From: a virus
IMG/VR virus record: IMGVR_UViG_3300031972_000163
Coordinates: 1 to 23,671 of that record
Reading direction: 5' to 3' (one strand)
Length of the DNA: 23,671 nucleotides
Positions 8,342 through 16,515 of the stretch are shown here, piece after piece. Under the pieces are notes generated by a model. That model was not told where the DNA came from. It saw nothing but the letters and a program-made list of their open reading frames with translations, and made no database searches. The position numbers were made by a program, and so were the translations under genes. The stretch's first letter is position 1; every line of letters begins with the position of its first letter.

Positions 8342-9197
8342 CTGTCTTATCCTCTAGCTGTGGTGTATTAGTTAAAGATGTTCTATCTAATATGTTAAAT
8401 CCACGACTGTTAGCAAAATCGCCAGGACAATGCGCCCACTTGTCTGCACAAGCTTCTAACCATTGTACTGTGTGGTGGTGCTCTGGCACTTTACCTTCTT
8501 GTATTACTTTGTTTTCCCACTCTAGGTAAGCAAACACTTCAGCTTGTGCTTGTGCTGCGTTGATACCTAAATCAAACAAGTAGATCATGTTACCCTCATC
8601 AATGACACCACCTCTAGGTCTTGCACTGTTGAGTGCTTGCTTCATACAGGTCATAATGTGGTACTTGATTTCTTCTAGCTCGTAGTCTTCTTCTGTTAGT
8701 TCCTCTTTACCTATCTTTTCCATCAGGTTGTCGTACTGGTTAGTAAAGAAGTTTAGCTTACGTACTGCACCTTCTACATAACCACGAGAGCTTGCAGCCT
8801 GTGCTTGCTTCTCGTTTATCTTAATCTCTAGCATCTCTCGTTCTAATGGATCAGTTTCTTTTAGTAGCTTACGTTCTAGCTTTTTTAGTTTTACCTCTTC
8901 TTTTTTCATCTTGAAGTAAGATTCTTGTAGTGCAGATTTAGTCTTTTCTATCTCAGCTAGACTGTGCTTAATAGAACGTATAGGTGTGATAGCTGTAACG
9001 TCCAGTGTTACACTCATCATCTGTGAGTGAGACTTATAGAAGTTGCTTGATGCCTGTCGTATAGCAGGAGCATGTTCTTTAATATTAGCCAACATAGATT
9101 TGTATTCAGGCTTTGACATTGGTAGCTGAATGTCTATGTCTTGTGTGACCAGTTGTGTCTGATCCTCGTTATAATTTTTTGATAAGTCTTTTAACAT
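8334..9197 (-). CDS. Coiled-coil protein of unknown function, 287 aa
   Basis: No family recognised. Residues 1-70 are polar. Residues about 75-165 are a long charged coiled coil (AEIEKTKSALQESY, MKKEEVKLKKLERKLLKE). The C-terminal part (170-287) is a different, probably globular segment with KYHIMTCMKQALNSARPRGG, a helical LFDLGINAAQAQAEVFAYLEW and a His/Cys-containing stretch (HHH at 240-242, Cys250, Cys257), without a clear zinc-knuckle spacing. AAAAGGA lies about 5 bases before the ATG at 9197. It sits between the last fibre gene and the holin-like gene. A virion or tail-assembly role, or a fibre-assembly helper, would fit, but nothing in the sequence decides it. Confidence 0.8.
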   Translation of the reverse strand: MLKDLSKNYNEDQTQLVTQDIDIQLPMSKPEYKSMLANIKEHAPAIRQASSNFYKSHSQMMSVTLDVTAITPIRSIKHSLAEIEKTKSALQESYFKMKKEEVKLKKLERKLLKETDPLEREMLEIKINEKQAQAASSRGYVEGAVRKLNFFTNQYDNLMEKIGKEELTEEDYELEEIKYHIMTCMKQALNSARPRGGVIDEGNMIYLFDLGINAAQAQAEVFAYLEWENKVIQEGKVPEHHHTVQWLEACADKWAHCPGDFANSRGFNILDRTSLTNTPQLEDKTDG

Positions 9198-9212
9198 TTT
9201 AATCCTTTTGTG

Positions 9213-11282
9213 TTATGATATTGCTGCTATGGCATAGAAGATAAACGTAGCACCGTCAGTGTTAATCCCAGAGTTTGTTGATAAAGAAAAACCACCAGAA
9301 TAAGGATCTATGTAATCATAAGCACTTGTTTCGGCATCCGTAGTATTAAGATATAAAGCTTTTTCAGTACCTGCAACAATACCTCTTACAGAATCAAACA
9401 CCCACCAATTACCAGTGCCACTGGTTTCTTTTATAAGTATAAAACTAGGTGTGTCACCAGTAAAGCCACAGTCTACATTAATAGTGGAAGCACCTGCATT
9501 TCCAGTATAGCTTCCCACCTTGGATACACCTGCTAAGGTAGCGAAAAGGTAGGCTATGAAGTAGTCACCATTTGTATTATTAGCGCCTGTGGCTATGGTA
9601 AAAACACTTTCTGTTGGCGTAGTGTTATGCCATGTATATTGGCTTGTGGAAGCAGCGGCTGTTGAGTTTAATGTTAGATATTTAGTATTTCCAATATCTT
9701 TATGATAAACATCCCAATCACCTCCAGTAGAGTTACGTCTTCTCACCCACATCATTTCTGGAACAACACCAAGATTATGGCTTACAGTACGCCCTGCTGT
9801 GTCGTTCCCAATGTAAGTAACCACATCGAAATAGCCTCTAGCTCTTTTCCACATCCATGTTTGATCGTTTGTGTCTGCACCATTTGCGCTATTACCCCAA
9901 CCATTCATATAATTAAAAGAGTAGAAAGCTGATGACGCTTCTGCGTTAGTAGCGTTTGGCCGTAAGTTATAGCCTTGTATTAGTCTTGCTGAGTTTGTCC
10001 AAGCACTACTGCCGTTTGCAATGTCCTTAAACAAAACCATATCAACAAGATGATTAGCTGAAAAATCTGGGTCAGGGCCATTGTAAGTTGTTTCAATCCT
10101 AGTTGTAATATCAAACACATCAGACGCTGCAGTTGGGGTTTGCATACCACCACGTCTAATTGCCGTGTAAATAAATGTCTGACCAGAAGAACCACTTATA
10201 AGAAAGCCGCTTGAGTTAAGATAAGATGCAGGAGAATACGAACCCTCTGCGAGATTGCTGTTAGCTAACATCATTGCCCCTGCTTGATTTGGCATCGCAG
10301 TCCAACCTCTTATGTTGTCGTTAATAATCCAATTGCCCGTGCCATCTGTACGTTTATAAATTATCCATGAAGGCTCAAACCCTAAATCAACAAGACCTTG
10401 ACCAGAGCCATCTAAAGTAACGCTTCCACACTTGATAATGTCCTGATCTCCAGGTTCACCAAAGCCACCGTCATTATTGTTATGTGCGAATAGGTAGGCT
10501 ACGTATGTGTCACCAAAGTCATTTACATCATCGTCACCACCTACTGTAAAATGAGTGCTTGTCGGTGCAGTATCGTTCCAAAAACTACTGCTGTCAGCTT
10601 CTGCATTTGTTAAATTAAGATTTATAACGTAATCTTCTGGAGCATTACCACCGTCTAAACCTCTGTGATAAACTCGCCAATTACCAGTATCGTTTGTGCA
10701 TTTTACCATAATCATGCCAGGAACTGAACCAAGATTATGGCTAATTGCTTGTGCTGAACTCGTACCTGTGTACGTCACAACATCAAAAAATTTAGGCTGC
10801 TTCCTAAAGGTCCAAGAGACGAATGAACTATAGATGCCACCATCTCCATTATTAACAGTAGTACTGTCACCTAAAGAAAAACCATTAGAATTAAAAGCAG
10901 TTACGGAGCCGTTTAGGTTGTTAGAGGCGTCTGTGTCGTTAGACTCTAAATCTTTATTAACACCTCTTTCAGTATCAAATAGGGCATGGTTGTCGGCTGC
11001 AAGTCTTTTCTTAATCCAAACCAAACCACCACTGCCACTTAAATCTATATTATTTGTTATTGTTTGTGTTCCACCATTTCCAGTATATATGTGACACTGA
11101 AACAAAGCATCAACAAAAGCAGCAGGATTAATGTTAGCTGCGTTAGGCCAGTTACCACCTTTGATAAGATCTAGTGCTTCATTAATATCCCACACACCTG
11201 ATGCTTTGCTATCTTTAAAGTTACCATCAGGCACTACTTTAGTAGTAGATATAACGTTAGCTGTGAAGTCTCTAGTTGACAT
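9213..11282 (-). CDS. Six-repeat tail fibre / receptor-binding-type protein, 689 aa
   Basis: I place the start at 11282 (MSTRDFTANV) because GGAGGG lies 8 bases upstream and the ATG overlaps the previous stop as TAATG. An in-frame ATG at 11312 would add ten residues inside the previous gene with no such site. After a 60-residue N-terminal region (probably the attachment part, with WDINEALDLIKGGNWP), residues about 62-689 hold six diverged units of 90-110 residues. A typical unit runs: YTG, (T)ISHNLG, VPGMIMVK, GNWRVYH, then WNDTAPTSTHFTVG and DTYVAYLF. Units 2 and 5 (about 164-266 and 483-580) are the closest pair; units 3 and 6 share GTGNW...D..RG. This resembles the DUF7483-type repeat of marine phage fibres (family name from memory). 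It is expected to be on the tail tip and to bind the host surface. No chaperone or lyase motif is seen. Confidence 0.85.
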   Translation of the reverse strand: MSTRDFTANVISTTKVVPDGNFKDSKASGVWDINEALDLIKGGNWPNAANINPAAFVDALFQCHIYTGNGGTQTITNNIDLSGSGGLVWIKKRLAADNHALFDTERGVNKDLESNDTDASNNLNGSVTAFNSNGFSLGDSTTVNNGDGGIYSSFVSWTFRKQPKFFDVVTYTGTSSAQAISHNLGSVPGMIMVKCTNDTGNWRVYHRGLDGGNAPEDYVINLNLTNAEADSSSFWNDTAPTSTHFTVGGDDDVNDFGDTYVAYLFAHNNNDGGFGEPGDQDIIKCGSVTLDGSGQGLVDLGFEPSWIIYKRTDGTGNWIINDNIRGWTAMPNQAGAMMLANSNLAEGSYSPASYLNSSGFLISGSSGQTFIYTAIRRGGMQTPTAASDVFDITTRIETTYNGPDPDFSANHLVDMVLFKDIANGSSAWTNSARLIQGYNLRPNATNAEASSAFYSFNYMNGWGNSANGADTNDQTWMWKRARGYFDVVTYIGNDTAGRTVSHNLGVVPEMMWVRRRNSTGGDWDVYHKDIGNTKYLTLNSTAAASTSQYTWHNTTPTESVFTIATGANNTNGDYFIAYLFATLAGVSKVGSYTGNAGASTINVDCGFTGDTPSFILIKETSGTGNWWVFDSVRGIVAGTEKALYLNTTDAETSAYDYIDPYSGGFSLSTNSGINTDGATFIFYAIAAIS

Positions 11283-11295
11283 TACTGAAGCCCTC
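11274..11295 (-). promoter_or_regulatory. Ribosome binding site and TAATG junction fixing the fibre start
   Basis: Reading the minus strand, GGAGGG (11296-11291) precedes ATG 11282-11280 by 8 bases, and the stop TAA of the upstream kelch-like gene (11284-11282) shares its last base with that ATG. This selects 11282 over the upstream ATG at 11312 and implies coupled translation. Confidence 0.8.
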
Positions 11296-12241
11296 CATGT
11301 CCTGGGGAACAACCTGCGGTATAGGTAGAACCAGTTATTAGATCACCAAAATCTGCAGCATCACCAGTGCTTGCTATGGTAATATATTGTATAACATTAC
11401 TGTCGCTTGATCCACCTGCCATAACACCAAATACGCTATCTGAAGTCCCTCCTACACCGTATTTAGCAGTCAACAAGTCTCCAAAATCTGTAGCGTTACC
11501 AGTGCTTGCTATAGTAATATAATCAATTACATTAATACCATTAAAAGAACCATCGCCACCACCTTGAAAGATACCTCTTGTTCCAGAAGATATACCACCG
11601 CCATTATAATATCTCCCGACTGTTAAATCTCCAAAGTCTGATGCATTACCTGTAGAGGCAATAGTGATATAGTCAATCGTGTTTGAAGTTCGTGGATCAG
11701 GGTCTCTGTAGCCACCTGCAAAGACACCCCTTGTTGAACTTGAAACACCCCCTGGACCGTCTCTTGATTCTGTTACATCACCAAAATCAGTAGCATTACC
11801 AGTTGAGGCTATGGTGATATAATCAATTACATTTGTGTAACCACTTGCAGGGCCACCTGTGGCAATAACCCCTCTTGTTGAATTTGATGCACCTCCAGGC
11901 ATTTGTCTTGCTACTGTTAAGTCTCCAAAATCACTTGCATTACCTGCTGCTGCAAAAGTAACATACTCTATTACATTAGTTTTTGCACTTGCATTACCAT
12001 CATAACCCCCTGCAAAAATACCTCTTGTTGAACTTGCAATACCAGAAGCAGCACCACCACCTCTTGATATGGTCATATCACCGAAATCAGTAGCGTTACC
12101 TAGAGAGAGAATATTAATTTGGTCTATATTAGTTATAGTGCCTGACCCTGCTGCAAAAAGACCGATAGTAGGAGGGCTAGGCCAATCTGAGGCATACTGT
12201 GCTTGTGTTGTGAGTGACCACACGCCATTAAAGTTAGGCAT
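11282..12241 (-). CDS. Kelch-like repeat virion protein, 319 aa (paralogue of the upstream gene)
   Basis: A short N-terminus (MPNFNGVWSLTT) similar to that of the preceding gene (MPRYNGGFIG) is followed, from residue ~26, by six units of about 48 residues. The unit reads RGVFAGG, a variable loop, N.IDYITIASTGNATDF, GDLT.AR, then GG.SS.T, repeated to the C-terminus. Blade-sized units with a conserved RG(V/I)F.GG strand are reminiscent of kelch/RCC-type beta-propellers, so a six-bladed propeller is plausible, although I cannot confirm the fold. The last unit ends GDLITGSTYTAGCSPGHGGLQ. The start at 12241 lies 3 bases after the upstream stop, with AGGGA before it. It is likely an outer virion or fibre-tip protein that contacts the host. 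It lacks the FN3 domain of its neighbour and appears to derive from the same ancestor by tandem duplication. Confidence 0.83.
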   Translation of the reverse strand: MPNFNGVWSLTTQAQYASDWPSPPTIGLFAAGSGTITNIDQINILSLGNATDFGDMTISRGGGAASGIASSTRGIFAGGYDGNASAKTNVIEYVTFAAAGNASDFGDLTVARQMPGGASNSTRGVIATGGPASGYTNVIDYITIASTGNATDFGDVTESRDGPGGVSSSTRGVFAGGYRDPDPRTSNTIDYITIASTGNASDFGDLTVGRYYNGGGISSGTRGIFQGGGDGSFNGINVIDYITIASTGNATDFGDLLTAKYGVGGTSDSVFGVMAGGSSDSNVIQYITIASTGDAADFGDLITGSTYTAGCSPGHGGLQ

Positions 12242-12244
12242 TAC

Positions 12245-13462
12245 TTAATTCCCTGATGCTGAAGCGTCACGTGCAGAGTGTCTTGCTTGTGTTAAATCGC
12301 CAAAATCCGTTCCATTTCCTGCCGAAGCTATGGTAAAATATTCTACGGTATTAGATGATGCTGAAGTTGTATCTGAAAACCCAACAGAAGCTAAAGCTCT
12401 TGTTGCATTAGCAACGATATTACCACTATTCATCTTTTCAGATGTTGTAAGACTTCCAAATGCAGTTGCATTTCCAAGAGTTGCGATTGTTACACTTTCA
12501 ATTCTACCCTTTGTTGAAGCCCCATCATTGTCATTGCCGATCATTGCAGTGGTTCCATTAGAATATGCTGCACATTGTTCATGCTCACCAGTTAAATCGC
12601 CAAAGTCCGTTCCGTTGCCTGTGGATGCTATAGTGATATATTCTATGCTGTCTCTGTTTCCTGATGTGCCACCAATAATCAACCCTCTCGTAAAGCTACT
12701 TGCACCTGCCTGACCATTTTGAGTTACATTTGTGTCACCGAAATCTGTGGCGTTACCTGTGGAGGCAATAGTAATATAATCCATAACATTAGTATTATCA
12801 CCTGTTGTCCCACCGCAAAATACACCCCTTGTGACACTTGACACACCTGCTAGTCGTTCTCTAGCTAAAGTTAAATCTCCAAAGTCTTCCGTATTACCTG
12901 TTGAAGCAAATGTTATATATTGAATACGATTTGTTCTTGAACTTTCTTCACCCCCTCCAAAAACACCCCTTGACCCACTGCTTAAACCTGCGGCATTATC
13001 ATTACCTGCCGCAAGATTTCCAAAATCAGTAAAGTTGCCTGTTGTTGTAATAGTGGCGTAATCCATAACATTTGACCGATTATAACTAGGTGGGAAAACT
13101 CCACCTGCAATAATACCACGATTACCGTAGTTTGGTGCAACAGGAGTAAAACTAGAACTAGCATCACTGGGAGCAGATGTGCCATAAACATTTATAGCCC
13201 ACACTTTAGCTGTAGCTGCAGTATCATTAGTTAAACTAGTTACAACAATAGGAGAAGATGTACCTGTGTTAGAACCTGCACTGTAGTCTGTACCATCTGT
13301 GCTAACCTGCACAACAAAACTTGTAGTAGCTGATGTACCACCACCTGCATCAGTAAATGCTACACTTACCTGTGTATCACCTGCTGTAACAGAATCTATT
13401 GTAGGTGCATCAGGTGCATCTAATCCGTCAGTGCCTATAAAACCACCGTTGTATCTGGGCAT
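12245..13462 (-). CDS. FN3 domain plus kelch-like repeat virion protein, 405 aa
   Basis: Residues about 16-108 form a fibronectin type III domain: APTIDSVTAGDTQVSVAF, then the STDGTDYSAG turn and AKVWAINVYGTSAPS as the last strands, an arrangement common in phage structural proteins. From ~113 to the end there are six ~48-residue units of the form RGVFGGG...NVMDYITIASTGNATDFGDLT, the same repeat as in the next gene. Units 5 and 6 are more diverged (TAMIGNDNDG, RALASVGFSD). The start at 13462 has AAAGG upstream, overlapping the stop of the 120-aa gene. FN3 domains on virions usually give weak carbohydrate or surface binding. With the possible propeller, the protein looks like a surface-exposed adhesin or fibre component. 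No signal or membrane segment is present. Kelch-like naming is by pattern only. Confidence 0.83.
   Translation of the reverse strand: MPRYNGGFIGTDGLDAPDAPTIDSVTAGDTQVSVAFTDAGGGTSATTSFVVQVSTDGTDYSAGSNTGTSSPIVVTSLTNDTAATAKVWAINVYGTSAPSDASSSFTPVAPNYGNRGIIAGGVFPPSYNRSNVMDYATITTTGNFTDFGNLAAGNDNAAGLSSGSRGVFGGGEESSRTNRIQYITFASTGNTEDFGDLTLARERLAGVSSVTRGVFCGGTTGDNTNVMDYITIASTGNATDFGDTNVTQNGQAGASSFTRGLIIGGTSGNRDSIEYITIASTGNGTDFGDLTGEHEQCAAYSNGTTAMIGNDNDGASTKGRIESVTIATLGNATAFGSLTTSEKMNSGNIVANATRALASVGFSDTTSASSNTVEYFTIASAGNGTDFGDLTQARHSARDASASGN
13139..13417 (-). other. Fibronectin type III domain coding segment
   Basis: This segment encodes residues 16-108 of the 405-aa protein. The pattern P.APTI..V..GDTQVSV.F, a central VQVSTDGTDY strand and the closing WAINVYGTSAPS are typical of FN3. 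The equivalent segment is absent from the downstream paralogue, so FN3 was either gained here or lost there. Confidence 0.75.
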
Positions 13463-13474
13463 TATTAATTACCT

Positions 13475-13837
13475 TTAGTCTACTAGAAGTTCGTAACTAA
13501 CCAAGTATGTTAGGTCACTGTTAGCAGAAGCTGTAACAGCGAGTAGATCTGTCTCGTCTAAATAAAATCCGTTGTCTTTACCTACAACAACTAGAGTTGC
13601 ATCAGCAGGTACAGATATTGTGTTAGCTATCTTAACATAGTTTGATCCGTTGTCTACACTTACCTCAACAGTAATATCAGCAGCATTTGTACCATCTATG
13701 TTTGATATCATTAGTGTGTTTATCTTTGCACAGTTTTCTGCAGGTACATCAACGATGTCTGCTCTACTTGTTGTTACCGCACCAACTGCTACCTTTGGAG
13801 TAATAGTTGCTACATTAATTATATTTGGGGTTGCCAT
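13475..13837 (-). CDS. Small beta-rich virion protein, 120 aa
   Basis: No named family recognised with certainty. The protein alternates short hydrophobic beta strands and polar turns (INTLMISNIDGTNAADITVEVSVDNGSNYVKI), with a VPADATLVVVGKDNGFYLDE hairpin and a C-terminal strand LTYLVSYELLVD. This is the look of small jelly-roll or Ig-like accessory proteins next to fibre genes in marine phages. No signal peptide or membrane span is present. AAAGG lies about 8 bases before the ATG at 13837, 14 bases after the fibre stop. It could be a fibre cap, a joint between fibre and tail, or a head-surface protein. Position favours a fibre-associated part. Confidence 0.78.
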   Translation of the reverse strand: MATPNIINVATITPKVAVGAVTTSRADIVDVPAENCAKINTLMISNIDGTNAADITVEVSVDNGSNYVKIANTISVPADATLVVVGKDNGFYLDETDLLAVTASANSDLTYLVSYELLVD

Positions 13838-13851
13838 TTACTTTTACCTTT

Positions 13852-16515
13852 CTATCCAAATACTATTGCCATAGCAATGGCAAATCCTTTAGTGGCAGCA
13901 CTACCTGCAGCGTAAGTTTTTACATCTGATGCAGGAATAGTTTTCATTGTTCCGTTATCATTGACTATAAAACCATCGCCATCTGCCAATGTTATTGAAC
14001 CACCAACAGAAGTATCACCATCTAATAAATTTATTTCTGATGCAGTTGCTGTAGCACCATCAAGTATATTTAGTTCTGCAGCAGTGGAAGTTACAGCAGT
14101 TCCGTTTATTGCTAGTTTATCTGTGACAACGTTGAATGTACCATTGTCTTCAATCCTAGCTACTTCTGTTCCATCTCTTTGTTGAAAGATAAGATCTTTA
14201 GCATCTACAACAGGTCTGATAACTACGTCACTAGACGAGTTGGTAATTCTAAGTATCTCAGTACCACCATCTTGAAACTTAAAGTCACCACCATCTGCGT
14301 CTAGGATAATATCTCCTGCGACATCTACTGTCAAGTCTCCAGAGCTAAGATCAATCTCTGTTCCGTCAATAGTAATGTTATCTATTACCACACCTGCGTT
14401 AGCTGTAACTACACCACCAACAGCTAGAGTAGATGCCATATCAACAGCACCATCAATATCAACAACATCTAAGTTAGTTGTACCATCTACATCAATGTCA
14501 CCACTAATATCTAGAGATGCAGCAATTAGTTGATCTACCTGTAAATCTTCATGGCTAGATCCTAACTTTAATTCAAACTTTGGTCCTGAAGTATTATAGG
14601 TAAATGTAGCATCGTCACCACTACCACCCTCTATTGTAATACCTGCACCGTTGACTACAGCAGATGTACTATTACCACTGTCAAGAACAATATTGTGATC
14701 GTTAAGATTTACAGTAGTAGAGTTTACTGTTGTGGTTGTTCCTGATACTGTCAAGTCACCTGTAACTGTAAGGTTGTCTGCTACTGTAACCTCTGAGGTG
14801 CTATGTCCTAGTGTAATAGCTGTACCAGATACACCTGTACCAATAGCAATAGACTCACTACTATTACCTGTATCAACTACAAAATAATTATCTGAGCCTT
14901 GTTTAATTGTAAATGCAGTAGCTGAGTTATCAGAAACAGCCACGTTAATATCTGTACCATCAGCACTGATAGAGTCTAGAGCAATATCACCAACGTTGGT
15001 AATGTTGTTATCACCAAAGCTAGTGTTGTCACCAAACGTTTTGTTTGTAAGTGTTTGTGTTGCTGTCGTACCAACTATCTCTTGATCACCACCAGGAGGT
15101 AGAGTTAGCACATTAGTAACAGAGGCTGAGTGTGGTTGTGCTTTTACTGTTTGACCATGAGAGTTAGCCTCACAATTAAATACAACAGTACCAGGATTAC
15201 TATTACCTTTTACAACTACTTTACCTGTGCCGTTAGGTGCTAAATCAATATCAGCATTTGATGTAGTAACAATATCGTTACCATTCATATCAAGGTTGCC
15301 ACCTAACTGTGGAGTGCTATCCTCTACTACGTTAGATATAGCAGCACCACTAACAGCAAGACCAGAAACTATAGTGCTACGTGTAATCTTTTTAAGACCA
15401 CCACCAGATGTATCTACAGCAAGAAATACGTCATCGTTAGCAACCGTACTAATCTCAGATAAATCACCTACAGCCGTAGGATTAAAATTTGTGCCATCTG
15501 CAATCATAAGATGTCCTGCAGTATTGGTAGCCATAGTAAGATCATCACCACCAATAGTAAGATCACCTGTAAGTGTAAGATTTCTTATACCAGTGTAGTC
15601 TTTGTTAGCATCTAGTACAACTGCTTTAGAGTTAATGGCTGTGCCTGTACCTGTAGAACCTAGATCAAGAGCGTTAAGCTCACCCACTACGGCTGTAACA
15701 CCATCTAAAGTATTTAGCTCTGCTGTAGTAGCAGTGACACCATCCATAATATTAAGTTCTGCTGCAGTGGCTGTTATAGCTGTACCGTTAAAGTTTATTG
15801 CATCTGCATGAAGTGTACCGTCAAAGTAACCATCTTTAAACTCAAAAGAACTAGAACCTAAATCTACATCGTCATCTGTTGTAGGAAGTATTGATCCATT
15901 GTTAAATGTTACTTGTGTCTCACCACCTGCAGTAATTGTAATTACATCAGAACCACTAAATGCTATACTTGTATTAGAGTCAGCATCACCTGCAATACTA
16001 TCTAACTGTACTGCACCTACATTTGATAAAGCAGCATCACCAAAGTCTACAGCACCTGCAACGGTAAGTGTTCCTGATACATCTACGTTACCATTTATGT
16101 CTACTGTTGTAGCAGCAATCTGTATTTCTGTATCTGCGACAAGATCAAGCTGACCATCAGCACTAGAGTTAATGTAAATAGCTGTATCACGAAACTGTAA
16201 CTTTTCATCAGAGGCTATAAGAATGTCATCAGAAAACTCAAAGTAGTCTTCATCTTCCATCCATTTAAAAACACCATCGTTACTTTCACCATCAAAGGTT
16301 ACTGTAATATCAGTACCTGCTGTGGCATCACCGATGGTAATGTTAGTTCCTAACAGTTTAGTGATAGGGCCACCCTCTGCAGCCGTACCATCATGAGTGT
16401 GTCCTGTGCTTGCTGCAAATGCAGCTAAGAGTTGATCATATTCATTGTTGAACAGATCAGCAGTAATAACATCACCGTCTGTAAAACTAGATTGTCTCGT
16501 GTATGTATTACCCAT
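13852..16515 (-). CDS. Long beta-structured tail fibre protein, 887 aa
   Basis: The start at 16515 immediately follows the nozzle gene's TAG. The N-terminus (FTDGDVITADLFNNEYDQLL, then GHTHDG at 38-43) is the usual virion-proximal opening of marine phage fibres, and the His motif may bind metal. The middle is a long series of short beta repeats (VDINGNVDVSGTLTVAG, DLTVTGDLTVSG-like) expected to form a trimeric beta shaft. AELN-type units occur at a 13-residue spacing (251, 264, 277) and again near the C-terminus (about 813 and 826). The protein ends in a short hydrophobic AIAMAIVFG tail with no S74 intramolecular chaperone, so trimerisation would need another route. Role: main tail fibre, probably binding host surface glycans or carrying the smaller adhesins encoded downstream. 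Confidence 0.88.
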   Translation of the reverse strand: MGNTYTRQSSFTDGDVITADLFNNEYDQLLAAFAASTGHTHDGTAAEGGPITKLLGTNITIGDATAGTDITVTFDGESNDGVFKWMEDEDYFEFSDDILIASDEKLQFRDTAIYINSSADGQLDLVADTEIQIAATTVDINGNVDVSGTLTVAGAVDFGDAALSNVGAVQLDSIAGDADSNTSIAFSGSDVITITAGGETQVTFNNGSILPTTDDDVDLGSSSFEFKDGYFDGTLHADAINFNGTAITATAAELNIMDGVTATTAELNTLDGVTAVVGELNALDLGSTGTGTAINSKAVVLDANKDYTGIRNLTLTGDLTIGGDDLTMATNTAGHLMIADGTNFNPTAVGDLSEISTVANDDVFLAVDTSGGGLKKITRSTIVSGLAVSGAAISNVVEDSTPQLGGNLDMNGNDIVTTSNADIDLAPNGTGKVVVKGNSNPGTVVFNCEANSHGQTVKAQPHSASVTNVLTLPPGGDQEIVGTTATQTLTNKTFGDNTSFGDNNITNVGDIALDSISADGTDINVAVSDNSATAFTIKQGSDNYFVVDTGNSSESIAIGTGVSGTAITLGHSTSEVTVADNLTVTGDLTVSGTTTTVNSTTVNLNDHNIVLDSGNSTSAVVNGAGITIEGGSGDDATFTYNTSGPKFELKLGSSHEDLQVDQLIAASLDISGDIDVDGTTNLDVVDIDGAVDMASTLAVGGVVTANAGVVIDNITIDGTEIDLSSGDLTVDVAGDIILDADGGDFKFQDGGTEILRITNSSSDVVIRPVVDAKDLIFQQRDGTEVARIEDNGTFNVVTDKLAINGTAVTSTAAELNILDGATATASEINLLDGDTSVGGSITLADGDGFIVNDNGTMKTIPASDVKTYAAGSAATKGFAIAMAIVFG

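Noticed and set aside
11283-11312. ATG at 11312 as the six-repeat fibre start
   Set aside because: It lies within the end of the previous gene; the ATG at 11282 has GGAGGG at good spacing and a TAATG junction.
11285-13126. Repeated DNA patches as a CRISPR array
   Set aside because: The repeats are in-frame, imperfect, about 145 bases apart and encode blade-like units; no direct-repeat/spacer pattern.
9213-16515. A diversity-generating retroelement acting on the fibre genes
   Set aside because: No reverse transcriptase gene, template repeat or adenine-biased variable repeat is visible in the window.
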